A stretch of DNA of 34,839 bases from Pseudomonadota bacterium. Its GTDB lineage: Bacteria; Pseudomonadota; Gammaproteobacteria; Burkholderiales; JABEVD01. The stretch covers positions 1-34,839 of the forward strand of contig JAJZVB010000006.1 in the NCBI GenBank assembly GCA_021845885.1. Direction: 5' to 3'. A program made the translations under genes and the position numbers. Positions within the stretch are counted from its first letter, which is position 1; every line of letters starts with the position of its first letter. This document shows, in pieces, positions 21,356 to 34,238 of the stretch. The notes below the pieces were generated by a model. The model saw only the letters and a list, made by a program, of their open reading frames with translations. It did no database searches and was not told the DNA's origin.

Positions 21356-21448
21356 TTTGCTCTGGCATGCTTCAGTCCGGTTCAGGCCCTGTTCTTAGAG
21401 TTGTTTCTAGGAAAGCGATGCAACATATTTATTAAATGAACAAAAAAG

Positions 21449-21483
21449 TTACCCACAAAATCTGTTGATAACTTTGTGGATTG
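21449..21483. promoter_or_regulatory. Three closely spaced DnaA-box-like sites
   Basis: TTACCCACA (+), TTATCAACA (-) and CAATCCACA (-) sit with centres 14 and 12 bp apart. The first two match the consensus at eight of nine bases and the third at seven. The spacing is about one helical turn, so DnaA bound to neighbouring sites would lie on a similar face of the DNA. Confidence 0.6.
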
Positions 21484-21565
21484 AAAACCCAATTGTCACT
21501 CTGTTTTCATCGCCGAAGGTGATTCCATCATTGCCCAATCAACGAACAGAAAATATTATATTTAT

Positions 21566-21578
21566 AATCAATATGTTA
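21566..21578 (+). promoter_or_regulatory. Predicted IHF binding site
   Basis: AATCAATATGTTA fits the IHF consensus WATCAANNNNTTR at every defined position and is preceded by a run of A/T (AAATATTATATTTAT), as is typical for strong sites. It lies between the DnaA-box-like triplet and the distal box, which is where an IHF bend would be expected in an origin. Confidence 0.55.
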
Positions 21579-21684
21579 ATTCAATGCGTGGACGGGCTGC
21601 AATTTCTCCAGTGATTCCGGAAAATGTGCATAAGTCTGAATTAGTATAATTAAAATGAATGATTGAAAGCCGGAAAAGGGGGGC

Positions 21685-22758
21685 TTATTGCGAAGCCACT
21701 TCGTGGTATTTCCGGCTCGAGCTGTGGACGGTTTCGATCATGATCCTGGCATTTTCTGGATCGGTATATTGGGAAATGCCATGACCGAGATTGAACACGT
21801 GACCGCTTCCGTGCCCGAAGCTTTCGAGTATCTTTTGGGTCTCGGCTTTGATGGCATCCGGCGTTGAAAAGAGCACGCAAGGATCGAGATTGCCCTGCAG
21901 CGCGATTCTGTCTCCGACGAGGCTTCTTGCCCTGCCGATGTCCATGGTCCAGTCGAGACCGGCCGCATCGCACCCGATCGATGCGATTTTTTCTATCCAG
22001 AGGCCGCCGCCCTTCGTGAAAACAATGCTGGGCACTCTTTTCCCCTCCCTGGTCTTATGGAGGGAAGAGACGATCTTTTCCATATAGGCAAGGGAAAATT
22101 CGCTGTAGGCGGCTTCCGACAATGCCCCTCCCCAGGAATCGAAAATCATCACTGCCTGGGCGCCACTTTCGATCTGCGCATTGAGATAGTCGGAAACCGC
22201 TTTCGCATTGATTTCCAGGATATGGTGAAGGAGATCCGGCCTTCGGTAAAGCATCGTCTTGGTATGGAGAAAATCACTGCTGCTGCCGCCCTCTATCATG
22301 TAGCAAGCCAGGGTGAAGGGGCTGCCCGAGAAACCGATAAGGGGGACGGAGCCGGCGAGCGCCTTTCTGATCTGGCAGACGGCATCCATGACATAGCCCA
22401 GATGGACTGAAGGATCGGGGGCGGTCAGATTCTTGATTTCCCATTCATCCCTCAAAGGTCTTTCGAATTTCGGCCCCTCCCCTTCTGCGAAATAGAGCCC
22501 CAGTCCCATGGCATCGGGGACAGTCAGGATGTCGGAGAAAAGGATGGCCGCGTCCAGAGGAAAACGGGCGAGCGGCTGCAGCGTCACTTCGGTTGCAAGA
22601 TCGGGGTTTTTGCAAAGCGAAAGAAAGCTCCCCGCCCGGGATCGCGTCTGGTTGTATTCGGGCAGGTAGCGCCCGGCCTGCCTCATCATCCAGACCGGAG
22701 TATAGGGGACGGGTTCGCGCAGCAGCGCGCGCAGGAAGGTATCGTTTTTGAGGATCAT
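21685..22758 (-). CDS. hemE: HemE, uroporphyrinogen decarboxylase
   Basis: HemE removes four carboxyl groups from uroporphyrinogen III to give coproporphyrinogen III in haem synthesis, in the cytoplasm, without a cofactor. The 357-residue protein has the N-terminal signature '[15 protein letters not shown]', then '[16 protein letters not shown]', '[16 protein letters not shown]' and 'DSWGGALS', all typical active-site segments. The ORF track starts 25 codons earlier inside gltD; the ATG at 22758 ([15 protein letters not shown]) fits the family and shares ATGA with the gltD stop. Downstream is the origin-like gap; only a weak 5-bp hairpin (AAGCC/GGCTT) follows its stop, so no clear terminator is seen. 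Confidence 0.97.
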   Translation of the reverse strand: MILKNDTFLRALLREPVPYTPVWMMRQAGRYLPEYNQTRSRAGSFLSLCKNPDLATEVTLQPLARFPLDAAILFSDILTVPDAMGLGLYFAEGEGPKFERPLRDEWEIKNLTAPDPSVHLGYVMDAVCQIRKALAGSVPLIGFSGSPFTLACYMIEGGSSSDFLHTKTMLYRRPDLLHHILEINAKAVSDYLNAQIESGAQAVMIFDSWGGALSEAAYSEFSLAYMEKIVSSLHKTREGKRVPSIVFTKGGGLWIEKIASIGCDAAGLDWTMDIGRARSLVGDRIALQGNLDPCVLFSTPDAIKAETQKILESFGHGSGHVFNLGHGISQYTDPENARIMIETVHSSSRKYHEVASQ

Positions 22759-24190
22759 CTTGGCAGTTCCGATTGGCCCATGAGAAACTCGTCCACAGAC
22801 CTCGCTGCCTGCCTGCCTTCCCGGATGGCCCACACGACGAGTGACTGCCCCCTTCTCATGTCTCCCGCTGAGAAGACCTTGGGAATGGAGGTCTGGTATT
22901 TCAGGGTGTCGGCTTTAACGTTGCCCCTGGGGTCGAATTCAAGCCCGAGTTCTGTCAGCATCCCGGCATGCACCGGGTGCAGGTAACCCATCGCGAGAAG
23001 AACGAGATCGGCCTTGAGTTCGAATTCCGATCCTGCAATTTCCAGCATCTTCATGCCGCCTTTTTCATCGGCAATCCATTCGACCTGAATCCCGTGCAAC
23101 TTCTCGACCTTGCCTTCGACTCCGCTGAAATGCTTCGTGACGACGCTCCATTCGCGTTCGCAGCCCTCTTCCTGTGAACTCGAAGTGCGCAGCTTCATCG
23201 GCCAGTTCGGCCAGGTGAGCGGCTTGTTTTCCTGCAGGGGCGGCTTGGGCATGACTTCGAGCTGAGTCACGGAAAGCGCCTCCTGGCGGATCGACGTGCC
23301 GACGCAGTCGGATCCGGTGTCCCCCCCGCCGATGACGACGACATGCTTGCCCTTTGCGGATATCTGGTCCTGCAGGGCGTCGCCTGCATTCTTCCTGTTC
23401 TGGGGAATCAGGAAATCCAGTGCGAAATGGATGCCTTCGAGCGCCCTGCCGGGAATGGGCAGGTCTCTCGGGGTTTCGCTTCCCCCTGTCAGCACCACGG
23501 CATCGAATTCTTCGACCAGCTTACTCGCGGGAAAATCGACGCCCACATGCTGGTTGACGAAAAATTCGACCCCTTCGGCCTTCATCTGCACCATGCGCCT
23601 GTCGATATGGTGCTTTTCCATCTTGAAATCGGGAATGCCGTAGCGCAGCAGGCCGCCTATCCTGTCGCGCTTTTCGAAAAGGAAGACATCATGCCCGGCC
23701 CTGGCGAGCTGCTGCGAGCAGGCAAGGCCTGACGGGCCCGAGCCCACTACGGCCACCTTCTTTCCTGTTTTCCTCTCCGGAATCTTGGGCGCCACCCAGC
23801 CCTCCTCCCATGCACGGTCGATGATGGCATGCTCGATCGACTTGATCGCCACGGCGTCGTCGTTGATGTTCAGCGTGCAGGCGGCTTCGCAAGGCGCGGG
23901 GCAAATCCTGCCAGTGAATTCGGGAAAATTGTTGGTGGAATGCAATACCTCGATCGCTTCCTTCCAGCGGTTCCTGTAGACGAGATCGTTCCAGTCGGGA
24001 ATGATGTTGTTCACGGGGCAGCCGGAATGGCAGAAGGGTATGCCGCAGTCCATGCATCTCGCCCCCTGAAGGCGTATCTGATCTTCGGGAAGGGGGGATA
24101 CAAATTCGCGGTAATGATGAACGCGCTCTTCAACCGGGGCAGCCGGTTCGTTGACGCGATTGAATTCCATGAAACCTGTCGGCTTTCCCA

Positions 24191-24191
<1 letters not shown>
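22755..24191 (-). CDS. gltD: GltD, NADPH-glutamate synthase small subunit
   Basis: GltD passes electrons from NADPH through FAD and two [4Fe-4S] clusters to GltB. The 478-residue protein begins with the cluster ligands '[15 protein letters not shown]' and '[12 protein letters not shown]', then the FAD Rossmann motif '[48 protein letters not shown]', the NADPH-binding '[21 protein letters not shown]', and the C-terminal FAD contact '[26 protein letters not shown]'. Its ATG overlaps the gltB stop by one base (TAATG), and its stop overlaps hemE as ATGA, so gltB-gltD-hemE should be translated together. Confidence 0.97.
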
Positions 24192-28762
<4,571 letters not shown>

Positions 28763-28863
28763 GTTCTACCTCTTAATCGAATAAGCAATAAAAGCAGGCG
28801 TGCGCGACGCCAATCCGCAAGGGAAAGTTTTTGATTTTACCTTTTCCGGTTGATCACTTCAAC
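28763..28863 (-). promoter_or_regulatory. gltB leader and putative promoter region
   Basis: The 101-bp gap between dgt and gltB contains the AGAGGT ribosome site of gltB and an inverted repeat GGCGT-GCGCG-ACGCC at 28797-28811. AT-rich stretches flank it (TTTTATTGCTTATTCGATT on the - strand). TTGGCG followed after 17 bp by TATTGC is the best promoter-like pair but is weak. Regulation of gltBD by nitrogen status would be expected here, but no known operator is recognised. Confidence 0.35.
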
Positions 28864-30000
28864 CTAGAGGGGAATTTCTTCGACAGCGAACAGGCGGCGG
28901 TGTTCCCGGATCGCATAGCGGTCGGTCATCCCGGCAATGTAGTCTGCAATGACCCGCATGATGTCGCCTTCCCCTTCGGCTTTTTCCTGGAACTGCGCGG
29001 GAAGAAGGCGGATGTCCGAAGTGAAGGCCTGGAAAAGATCCGAAACGATGCGGCGCGCCTTCGCGCTCATGCGCGTCACCCTGTAATGCTGATAGAGGCG
29101 GGTTCTCAGGAATTGTTTGAGTTCGAGCTGCGCTTCCCGCATTTCAGGGCTGAAGGCGATGAGCGGGGAAGATTCCCTCACCGCGTCGATGTTTTCGGGT
29201 TTTTCGGCTTCGATGTTGCGTGTGCTCTGGATCGTCAGGTCGATGACCTGGGAATTGATCATGCGCCGGACGGTTTCATGGATCAGCCGCCTTCCGGATA
29301 TTCCGGGAAAAATTTTCCTGACTGTTTTCACGTGATCGGAGAAGATGGCAACCGAGGAAAGCTCTTCGAGCGTGATGAGGCCTGAGCGCAGCCCGTCGTC
29401 GACGTCATGGTTGTTGTAGGCGATTTCATCCGCGAGATTGGCGAGCTGTGCTTCAAGGCCAGGCTGCTTCTTCTGCAGGAAGCGCTCCCCGATTTCCCCG
29501 AGCCGGGCGGCATTTCTTGTCGAGCAATGCTTGAGTATGCCCTCCCTTGTTTCGAAGCTCAGGTTGAGTCCGTCGAATGCGCCGTAGCGCTCTTCCAGAA
29601 CGTCGACGACGCGCAGCGACTGGAGGTTGTGCTCGAAACCGCCATGGGATTTCATGCATTCGTTGAGGGCATCCTGCCCGGCATGCCCGAAAGGCGTATG
29701 CCCGAGATCATGGGCAAGGGAAATGGCTTCCACGAGATCTTCGTTGAGGGCCAGATTGCGCGCAATGGATCTCCCGATTTGCGCGACTTCTATGCTGTGG
29801 GTCAGCCTAGTCCTGAAAAGATCGCCTTCGTGATTCACGAAAACCTGGGTCTTGTATTCAAGCCGCCTGAATGCCGAGGAATGGATGATCCTGTCCCGGT
29901 CGCGCTGGAATTCCGTCCGCCCCTGAGGCTTTTCTTCGAAAATGAGCCTACCCCGGCTTTTCTCGGGGTAGGCGGCATAGGGCGCGAGAAGATCAGGCAT
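28864..30000 (-). CDS. dgt: Deoxyguanosinetriphosphate triphosphohydrolase-like dNTPase
   Basis: HD-domain enzymes of this family cleave dNTPs to deoxynucleoside and tripolyphosphate, adjusting dNTP pools. From ATG 30000 ([18 protein letters not shown]) it has 378 residues. The metal ligands are H68 ('[19 protein letters not shown]'), H97-D98 ('[13 protein letters not shown]') and a later D in '[15 protein letters not shown]'. '[11 protein letters not shown]' and '[14 protein letters not shown]' are conserved in type 1 enzymes (the dGTPase-like class common in betaproteobacteria). The ORF track start at 30069 lies inside aroB and gives a non-family N-terminus, so it is rejected. The start overlaps the aroB stop by 8 bp. 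Substrate preference may not be dGTP alone. Confidence 0.93.
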   Translation of the reverse strand: MPDLLAPYAAYPEKSRGRLIFEEKPQGRTEFQRDRDRIIHSSAFRRLEYKTQVFVNHEGDLFRTRLTHSIEVAQIGRSIARNLALNEDLVEAISLAHDLGHTPFGHAGQDALNECMKSHGGFEHNLQSLRVVDVLEERYGAFDGLNLSFETREGILKHCSTRNAARLGEIGERFLQKKQPGLEAQLANLADEIAYNNHDVDDGLRSGLITLEELSSVAIFSDHVKTVRKIFPGISGRRLIHETVRRMINSQVIDLTIQSTRNIEAEKPENIDAVRESSPLIAFSPEMREAQLELKQFLRTRLYQHYRVTRMSAKARRIVSDLFQAFTSDIRLLPAQFQEKAEGEGDIMRVIADYIAGMTDRYAIREHRRLFAVEEIPL

Positions 30001-31072
30001 CGCTTCCCAGGACCTTGGAGAGGGCTTCCCTGGATATGTCGGACCGGACGCATGCGCGCCCGATTGCATCGAGAACGACGAAGCGCATTTTCCCTTCCTC
30101 GACTTTCTTGTCGAGTTCCATGAGCTGAAGGTAGCGCTCCAGTCCTATTTCCGGGGCTTGTACAGGCAGGCCGGCGCGCTCGAAAAGGCTCACGATGCGT
30201 TTCACATCGTCTTCGCTCAGCATGCCCAGGACGCGGGAAAGGCGCGCGGCAAGGATGGTCCCGGCAGCGACGGCCTCTCCGTGCAACCAGTTCCCGTAAC
30301 CCATGGCGTTTTCTATGGCATGACCGAAAGTGTGCCCGAGATTGAGGAGCGCGCGCTCCCCGGTTTCCTTCTCGTCCCTTGCGACGACTTCAGCCTTGTT
30401 TTCGCAGGAGCGGGAAATGGCATAGCCAAGGGCTTCGGGATCCCTGGCCTTGAGCTTATCGATGTTTTCCTCGAGCCAGACGAAGAAGGGAAGATCACGG
30501 ATCAGGCCGTACTTGATGACTTCTGCGATGCCTGCCTTCAATTCCCTTTCAGGGAGCGTATTCAAGGTGTCGATATCGGTGAGAACGAGTCTGGGCTGGT
30601 AGAATGCCCCGATCATGTTCTTGCCCAGCGGATGGTTGATTGCCGTCTTCCCCCCTACTGAGGAATCGACCTGGGCGAGCAAAGTGGTCGGAATCTGGAT
30701 GAAAGGAACCCCCCGCAAATAGGTGGCCGCGGCAAAGCCTGAAATGTCGCCTATCACGCCGCCTCCGAGGGCGACGATGGCCGTATTGCGCTCGCATCGG
30801 TTTTCAAGCAATGCATCGTATATCAGGTTCAGGGTTTCCCAGTTCTTGTGCTGCTCGCCGTCCGGGAGGATGACTGCGATGCTTTCTATGCCCTGTTTTT
30901 CCAGTGCGTTTCTAAGTCTGTCTAGATAAAGCGGGGCGACTGTCATGTTCGTGACGATGGCCGCTTTCCTCTGCGGCAAGGCAGGCAGGATCAGCTCGGC
31001 TTTCTCGAGGAGATTCGATCCGATATGGATGGGGTAGCTGCGGTCGCTCAATTCGACTTTAAGTGTGCGCAT
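29993..31072 (-). CDS. aroB: 3-dehydroquinate synthase
   Basis: AroB converts DAHP to 3-dehydroquinate, the second step of the shikimate pathway, using NAD+ and a divalent metal. The 359-residue protein has '[21 protein letters not shown]' (NAD region), '[62 protein letters not shown]' (the hallmark stretch), and metal ligands in 'AEVIKYG' and '[12 protein letters not shown]...HGEAVAAG'. Its first 25 bp overlap the end of aroK in another frame, a tight coupling of two enzymes of the same pathway. Its end overlaps dgt by 8 bp. Confidence 0.98.
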   Translation of the reverse strand: MRTLKVELSDRSYPIHIGSNLLEKAELILPALPQRKAAIVTNMTVAPLYLDRLRNALEKQGIESIAVILPDGEQHKNWETLNLIYDALLENRCERNTAIVALGGGVIGDISGFAAATYLRGVPFIQIPTTLLAQVDSSVGGKTAINHPLGKNMIGAFYQPRLVLTDIDTLNTLPERELKAGIAEVIKYGLIRDLPFFVWLEENIDKLKARDPEALGYAISRSCENKAEVVARDEKETGERALLNLGHTFGHAIENAMGYGNWLHGEAVAAGTILAARLSRVLGMLSEDDVKRIVSLFERAGLPVQAPEIGLERYLQLMELDKKVEEGKMRFVVLDAIGRACVRSDISREALSKVLGSDA

Positions 31073-31596
31073 AACTTCCGGTGATTTCCGATGGTTTGCA
31101 AAATGTGGTGCACGAGGTTGCTGACGCTCTGCCTGCTGGTATCGATGACGTAGTCGGCAATTTCCCGGTAGAGCGGGTCGCGAATGGCAAAGAATTCCGA
31201 GAGCTTCGCATGCGGATCTTCGGTCTGAAGAAGCGGGCGATTCCTGTCATGCCTTGTTCTCGCCCAGAGATCGTTGACGGAAGCCCTGAGATAAATGACG
31301 GTTCCGTTGCGCTTCAGCAATGCCCTGTTTTCTTCGGAAAGAATGGCCCCTCCTCCTGTGGCCAGGACGATATCCTTGAGCTGCACGAGCTCCTTCAGCA
31401 CCGACGATTCCCTCGCCCTGAACCCCGCTTCCCCTTCCACTTCGAAAATATGGGAAATGGAAACGCCCGTCCTGTCCTTGATTTCCTGATCAGAATCGTA
31501 AAAGGCTTTTCCCATCTGTTTGGCAAGCAATTTGCCCACAGTGGTTTTCCCGGCGCCCATGAGGCCGACCAGGTAAATGTTCTCGGCTGGATTCAT
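31048..31596 (-). CDS. aroK: Shikimate kinase
   Basis: AroK phosphorylates shikimate at O3 using ATP. The 182-residue protein has the P-loop '[11 protein letters not shown]' (11-21), the shikimate-binding 'DSDQEI' and 'GEAGFRARE' segments, 'LATGGGAI' and the lid region 'RNRPLLQ'. This is the usual layout for AroK and the usual size. The ATG lies 6 bp downstream of the pilQ stop, so it is probably transcribed with the pil genes; the pilQ-aroK-aroB order is widespread in beta- and gammaproteobacteria. I cannot distinguish aroK from aroL by function, but the context favours aroK. Confidence 0.97.
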   Translation of the reverse strand: MNPAENIYLVGLMGAGKTTVGKLLAKQMGKAFYDSDQEIKDRTGVSISHIFEVEGEAGFRARESSVLKELVQLKDIVLATGGGAILSEENRALLKRNGTVIYLRASVNDLWARTRHDRNRPLLQTEDPHAKLSEFFAIRDPLYREIADYVIDTSRQSVSNLVHHILQTIGNHRKLCAHLKSN

Positions 31597-31602
31597 CGAG
31601 TT

Positions 31603-33720
31603 TTAAAGCTGGTTGAGGCTGTTTTGAAGCACCTTGGGTGATACGAAAATCAGCAATTCGCTTTTCAGATCCTGCTTCGCATTCCCTTGGAAAAGGACGC
31701 CGAGCACGGGGATATCCCCGAGAAAAGGCACCTTGTTCACGGTATTGTTGACATTCTGGGTATGAATGCCGCCCACGACGACCGTTCCGCCGTTGTCGAC
31801 CAGCACCTGGGTCTGTATTTTTTTCGTGTCGATGGAGGGCGGGGCGCCGGCTGCGGCTGCGGCAAGCGGCGAATCCTGGGTGACGGTGAGGTCCATGATG
31901 ATGCTGTTGTTGGGTGTGATCTGGGGCTTGACCTTGAGGCTCAGCACCGCCTTCTTGAAGGCATAGGTGGGGATGGTCGTGCCGCCCGAGACCTGGGTCG
32001 TCTGGTAGGGGATTTCCTGGCCTGATTCGATGGTGGCTTCGACATTGTTCGCGGTCACAACGCGAGGGCTCGAAATGATCTTGCCTATCCCGTCGGTCTC
32101 CAGCGCATCAATTTCCAGGTTGAGGAATTTTGTCGCCGAGGAATTGAAAAGCAGGAAAGACAGCGCGCCCTGGCCCGCCGATCCCGTGATGTTCGGCTGG
32201 GTGAAAGGGATGTTGACGTTGGTGTTGTTGGCGTAGGTCGGGATATTGGTGCCTTGAAATCCCTGGGCGCCGGATCCGGGCGTATTGCTTCCGCCCAGCG
32301 TTGCGATGGGACCCCCGCCGCTTTGCGGTGTTCCGCCGTTGGTCCCCGAATAGCCGAGCTTCACCCCGATGTTCCTGCCGAAGTCGTTGGAAGCCTGGAC
32401 GATTCGCGCCTCGATCATGACCTGCCTCAGGGGCGTGTCGATTTTCTGGATGAATTGCCTGATTTCCTCGAGCTTGGTGGGCGTGTCCTGCACGAAAAGC
32501 GTGTTCGTCACCGCGTCGACCACCACGCTGCCGCGCTTCGAGAGTATTTTCTGCTTCTCGTCGCCCAGTATTTTCTGAACGTCGGACGCTTTCTGGTAGT
32601 TGAGCTGGAAGCTTTCCGTCCTGGTTTCCTCGAGCTCGGAAATTTTCTGTCTGCCTTCGAGATCGAGTTTCTCCCGGGCTGCGATTTCTTCCTTCGGCGC
32701 AATCATGATGACGTTGCCCGTTTTTTGCATGCCGAGGCCCTTCTGCTCGAGGATGATGTCGAGCGCCTGATCCCAGGGCACATCCTTGAGGCGCAATGTC
32801 AGGTTTCCGGTGACCGTGTCGCTGATGACGATATTGAGCCCCGTGAAATCGGCAATGGCGAAAAGCAGCGAACGCACGTCCGTGTTCCTGAAATCGAGAG
32901 AAAGCTTGTTCCCGCTGTAGCCGGGTCTGGTTCCCTGAACAAGCTTGTTGGGGTCGAACGCGACAGGTTTGACTTCGAGAATGAACTTGTCGTCCGTCTG
33001 ATAGGCGGACTGCTCCCAAAGTCCCTTGGGCGTGATCACCATTTTGACATTGTCGCCTTGAGCATAGGCGTCCACGGTATTGACCGGAGTGCCGAAATCG
33101 ATGACGTCGAGCCTTCGCTCAAGATTGCGCGGCAATTTCGTCTTGATGAATTGAATGACGATTTCCTTGCCCTGCTGGCTGACGTCGATGCCGGTGTTCG
33201 AATCGGAAAGATCGACTTCCACCTTGGCCTCCCCGTTCTTGCCCCGGTGGAAGCCGATGTCCCGGATGGCATGGGTCTGGTCGCCGGGCTGCGGGGCTGC
33301 GAAGAGCGTGCCGGAAGAGGTGCTGGCGACAGAGCCTATCGCGTGGAGGGTGACCAGGAGATTGTTGCCCTCGATTTTGGATTCGTAGGTGACCGGGCGC
33401 GAAAGATTCATCACCAGCCTGGTGCGCCCCCCTGCCTGAACGACATTGATGCTTCTCAGATCGCCTTTTCCGACTTCGACCGTGTTCTTGTCGAGCGCAT
33501 TGCCCGTGTCCATGAAGTCGAAAGCGATGCGAGCGGGGTTGTTGATGGCAAAGGAAGGGGGAAGGGCGGACAGATTCTGCTTCATTGAAATCTTGACCAC
33601 CAGTCCGCCGCCTTGAAGGCCGACCACCCCTACCGAATTGATGCTATTGGACGCTTCCGCCGCCATTGATAGCGACAGGCCGAGTATCAGGCCGAGAAAT
33701 TGAGTGAATAATCGCTTCAT
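31603..33720 (-). CDS. pilQ: PilQ, type IV pilus secretin
   Basis: PilQ forms the outer-membrane gate through which type IV pili extend. The 705-residue precursor has signal peptide 'MKRLFTQFLGLILGLSLSMAAEA', two AMIN-type peptidoglycan-binding regions in the first ~300 residues, an N0/STN domain ('LDFRNTDVRSLLFAIADFTGLNIVISDTVTGNLTLRLKDVPWDQALDIIL'), an N1 secretin domain ('ETRTESFQLNYQKASDVQKIL...VDAVTNTLFVQDTP') and a C-terminal secretin beta-barrel ('SSPRVVTANNVEATIESGQEIPYQT', 'VGGIHTQNVNNTVNKVPFLGDIPVLGVLFQ'). A glycine/serine/asparagine-rich insert lies in the secretin domain ('GTNGGTPQSGGGPIATLGG'). AGGAG precedes the ATG; pilP ends 11 bp upstream. Confidence 0.97.
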   Translation of the reverse strand: MKRLFTQFLGLILGLSLSMAAEASNSINSVGVVGLQGGGLVVKISMKQNLSALPPSFAINNPARIAFDFMDTGNALDKNTVEVGKGDLRSINVVQAGGRTRLVMNLSRPVTYESKIEGNNLLVTLHAIGSVASTSSGTLFAAPQPGDQTHAIRDIGFHRGKNGEAKVEVDLSDSNTGIDVSQQGKEIVIQFIKTKLPRNLERRLDVIDFGTPVNTVDAYAQGDNVKMVITPKGLWEQSAYQTDDKFILEVKPVAFDPNKLVQGTRPGYSGNKLSLDFRNTDVRSLLFAIADFTGLNIVISDTVTGNLTLRLKDVPWDQALDIILEQKGLGMQKTGNVIMIAPKEEIAAREKLDLEGRQKISELEETRTESFQLNYQKASDVQKILGDEKQKILSKRGSVVVDAVTNTLFVQDTPTKLEEIRQFIQKIDTPLRQVMIEARIVQASNDFGRNIGVKLGYSGTNGGTPQSGGGPIATLGGSNTPGSGAQGFQGTNIPTYANNTNVNIPFTQPNITGSAGQGALSFLLFNSSATKFLNLEIDALETDGIGKIISSPRVVTANNVEATIESGQEIPYQTTQVSGGTTIPTYAFKKAVLSLKVKPQITPNNSIIMDLTVTQDSPLAAAAAGAPPSIDTKKIQTQVLVDNGGTVVVGGIHTQNVNNTVNKVPFLGDIPVLGVLFQGNAKQDLKSELLIFVSPKVLQNSLNQL

Positions 33721-33731
33721 TTTGGCTCCTG

Positions 33732-34238
33732 TTAATCCACCAGCTGCAAGGTGCTGGTTTTCTCTGTCCAGTCACCGTTGCTATCCTGGACGAGTTCCTG
33801 AATTTTGATCATCTTTTCCGAGATCTCGACGACCTTTCCGAAATTCTGACCGAGATGGCTGCCTTTCGTCACGCGGTAAAGGCTGTTGTCAGGCGCCTTG
33901 ATCAGGGCATAGAATGCATCGCCCTGACGGATGGTGCCGACCATTTGCAGACCTTCGAGCGGGAAGGATTCGAGCGGCTCCTTGCGCCGGTTCAGGTCCG
34001 GCTGCAGCCCGCCGCCCTTGCCTATCCTGGCGATTTCGAGCTTTTTCGGATTGAAAGGGTCGGTCAGTTCGAAATCGTTGTATGAGAAAGGCTCGTAGGA
34101 TTTGACTTCGGGAAGCGGTTCGACTCTGCCGCGCAGGTTCGCGCCTGAGTTCTTGACGAACTCCCTGAGGTCGCCATATTCATCCTGCCCGCAGCCTGCC
34201 AGAGAAAAAACGAGAAAGAGGACGAGCGTTTTCCTCAT
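33732..34238 (-). CDS. pilP: PilP, type IV pilus inner-membrane lipoprotein
   Basis: PilP links the PilNO inner-membrane complex to the PilQ secretin. The 168-residue precursor has a lipoprotein signal ending in the lipobox 'LAGC' with Cys16. The middle is a flexible, proline-poor linker, and the C-terminal beta-sandwich HR domain reads 'PLESFPLEGLQMVGTIRQGDAFYALIKAPDNSLYRVTKGSHLGQNFGKVVEISEKMIKIQELVQDSNGDW', which is characteristic of PilP. The start overlaps the pilO stop as ATGA. It acts in the periplasm, anchored to the inner membrane. Confidence 0.95.
   Translation of the reverse strand: MRKTLVLFLVFSLAGCGQDEYGDLREFVKNSGANLRGRVEPLPEVKSYEPFSYNDFELTDPFNPKKLEIARIGKGGGLQPDLNRRKEPLESFPLEGLQMVGTIRQGDAFYALIKAPDNSLYRVTKGSHLGQNFGKVVEISEKMIKIQELVQDSNGDWTEKTSTLQLVD

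Larger units (their letters stand above)
21356..21684. other. Gene-free region with DnaA-box cluster, IHF site and AT-rich block (origin-like)
   Basis: This 329-bp gap is the longest non-coding stretch. It holds DnaA-box-like 9-mers against TTATCCACA: TTACCCACA at 21449-21457 (+, 8/9), TTATCAACA at 21463-21471 (-, 8/9), CAATCCACA at 21475-21483 (-, 7/9) and TTATGCACA at 21625-21633 (-, 8/9); a further TTATCCAAT (7/9, +) lies at 21348-21356 over the priA start. Boxes 2-4 of this list and the IHF site flank an AT-rich block (21550-21585). TATAAT occurs on the + strand at 21645. It could be a replication origin, a DnaA-controlled promoter region for priA, or a DnaA-titrating site. No ORF of note or RNA gene is seen. 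Confidence 0.55.

Noticed and set aside
21645-21650. TATAAT on the + strand as a promoter for an antisense RNA into hemE
   Set aside because: No -35 element at the right distance and no gene downstream on that strand; AT-rich DNA gives such hexamers by chance.
21663-21684. Possible terminator after hemE (AAGCC...GGCTT)
   Set aside because: Stem is only 5 bp with a 10-base loop and there is no following T-run on the - strand.
29324-29339. CACGTG-centred sequence in dgt as a possible parS site
   Set aside because: Only the central CACGTG and a few flanking bases agree with TGTTTCACGTGAAACA (about 10 of 16), and it is not palindromic beyond the core.
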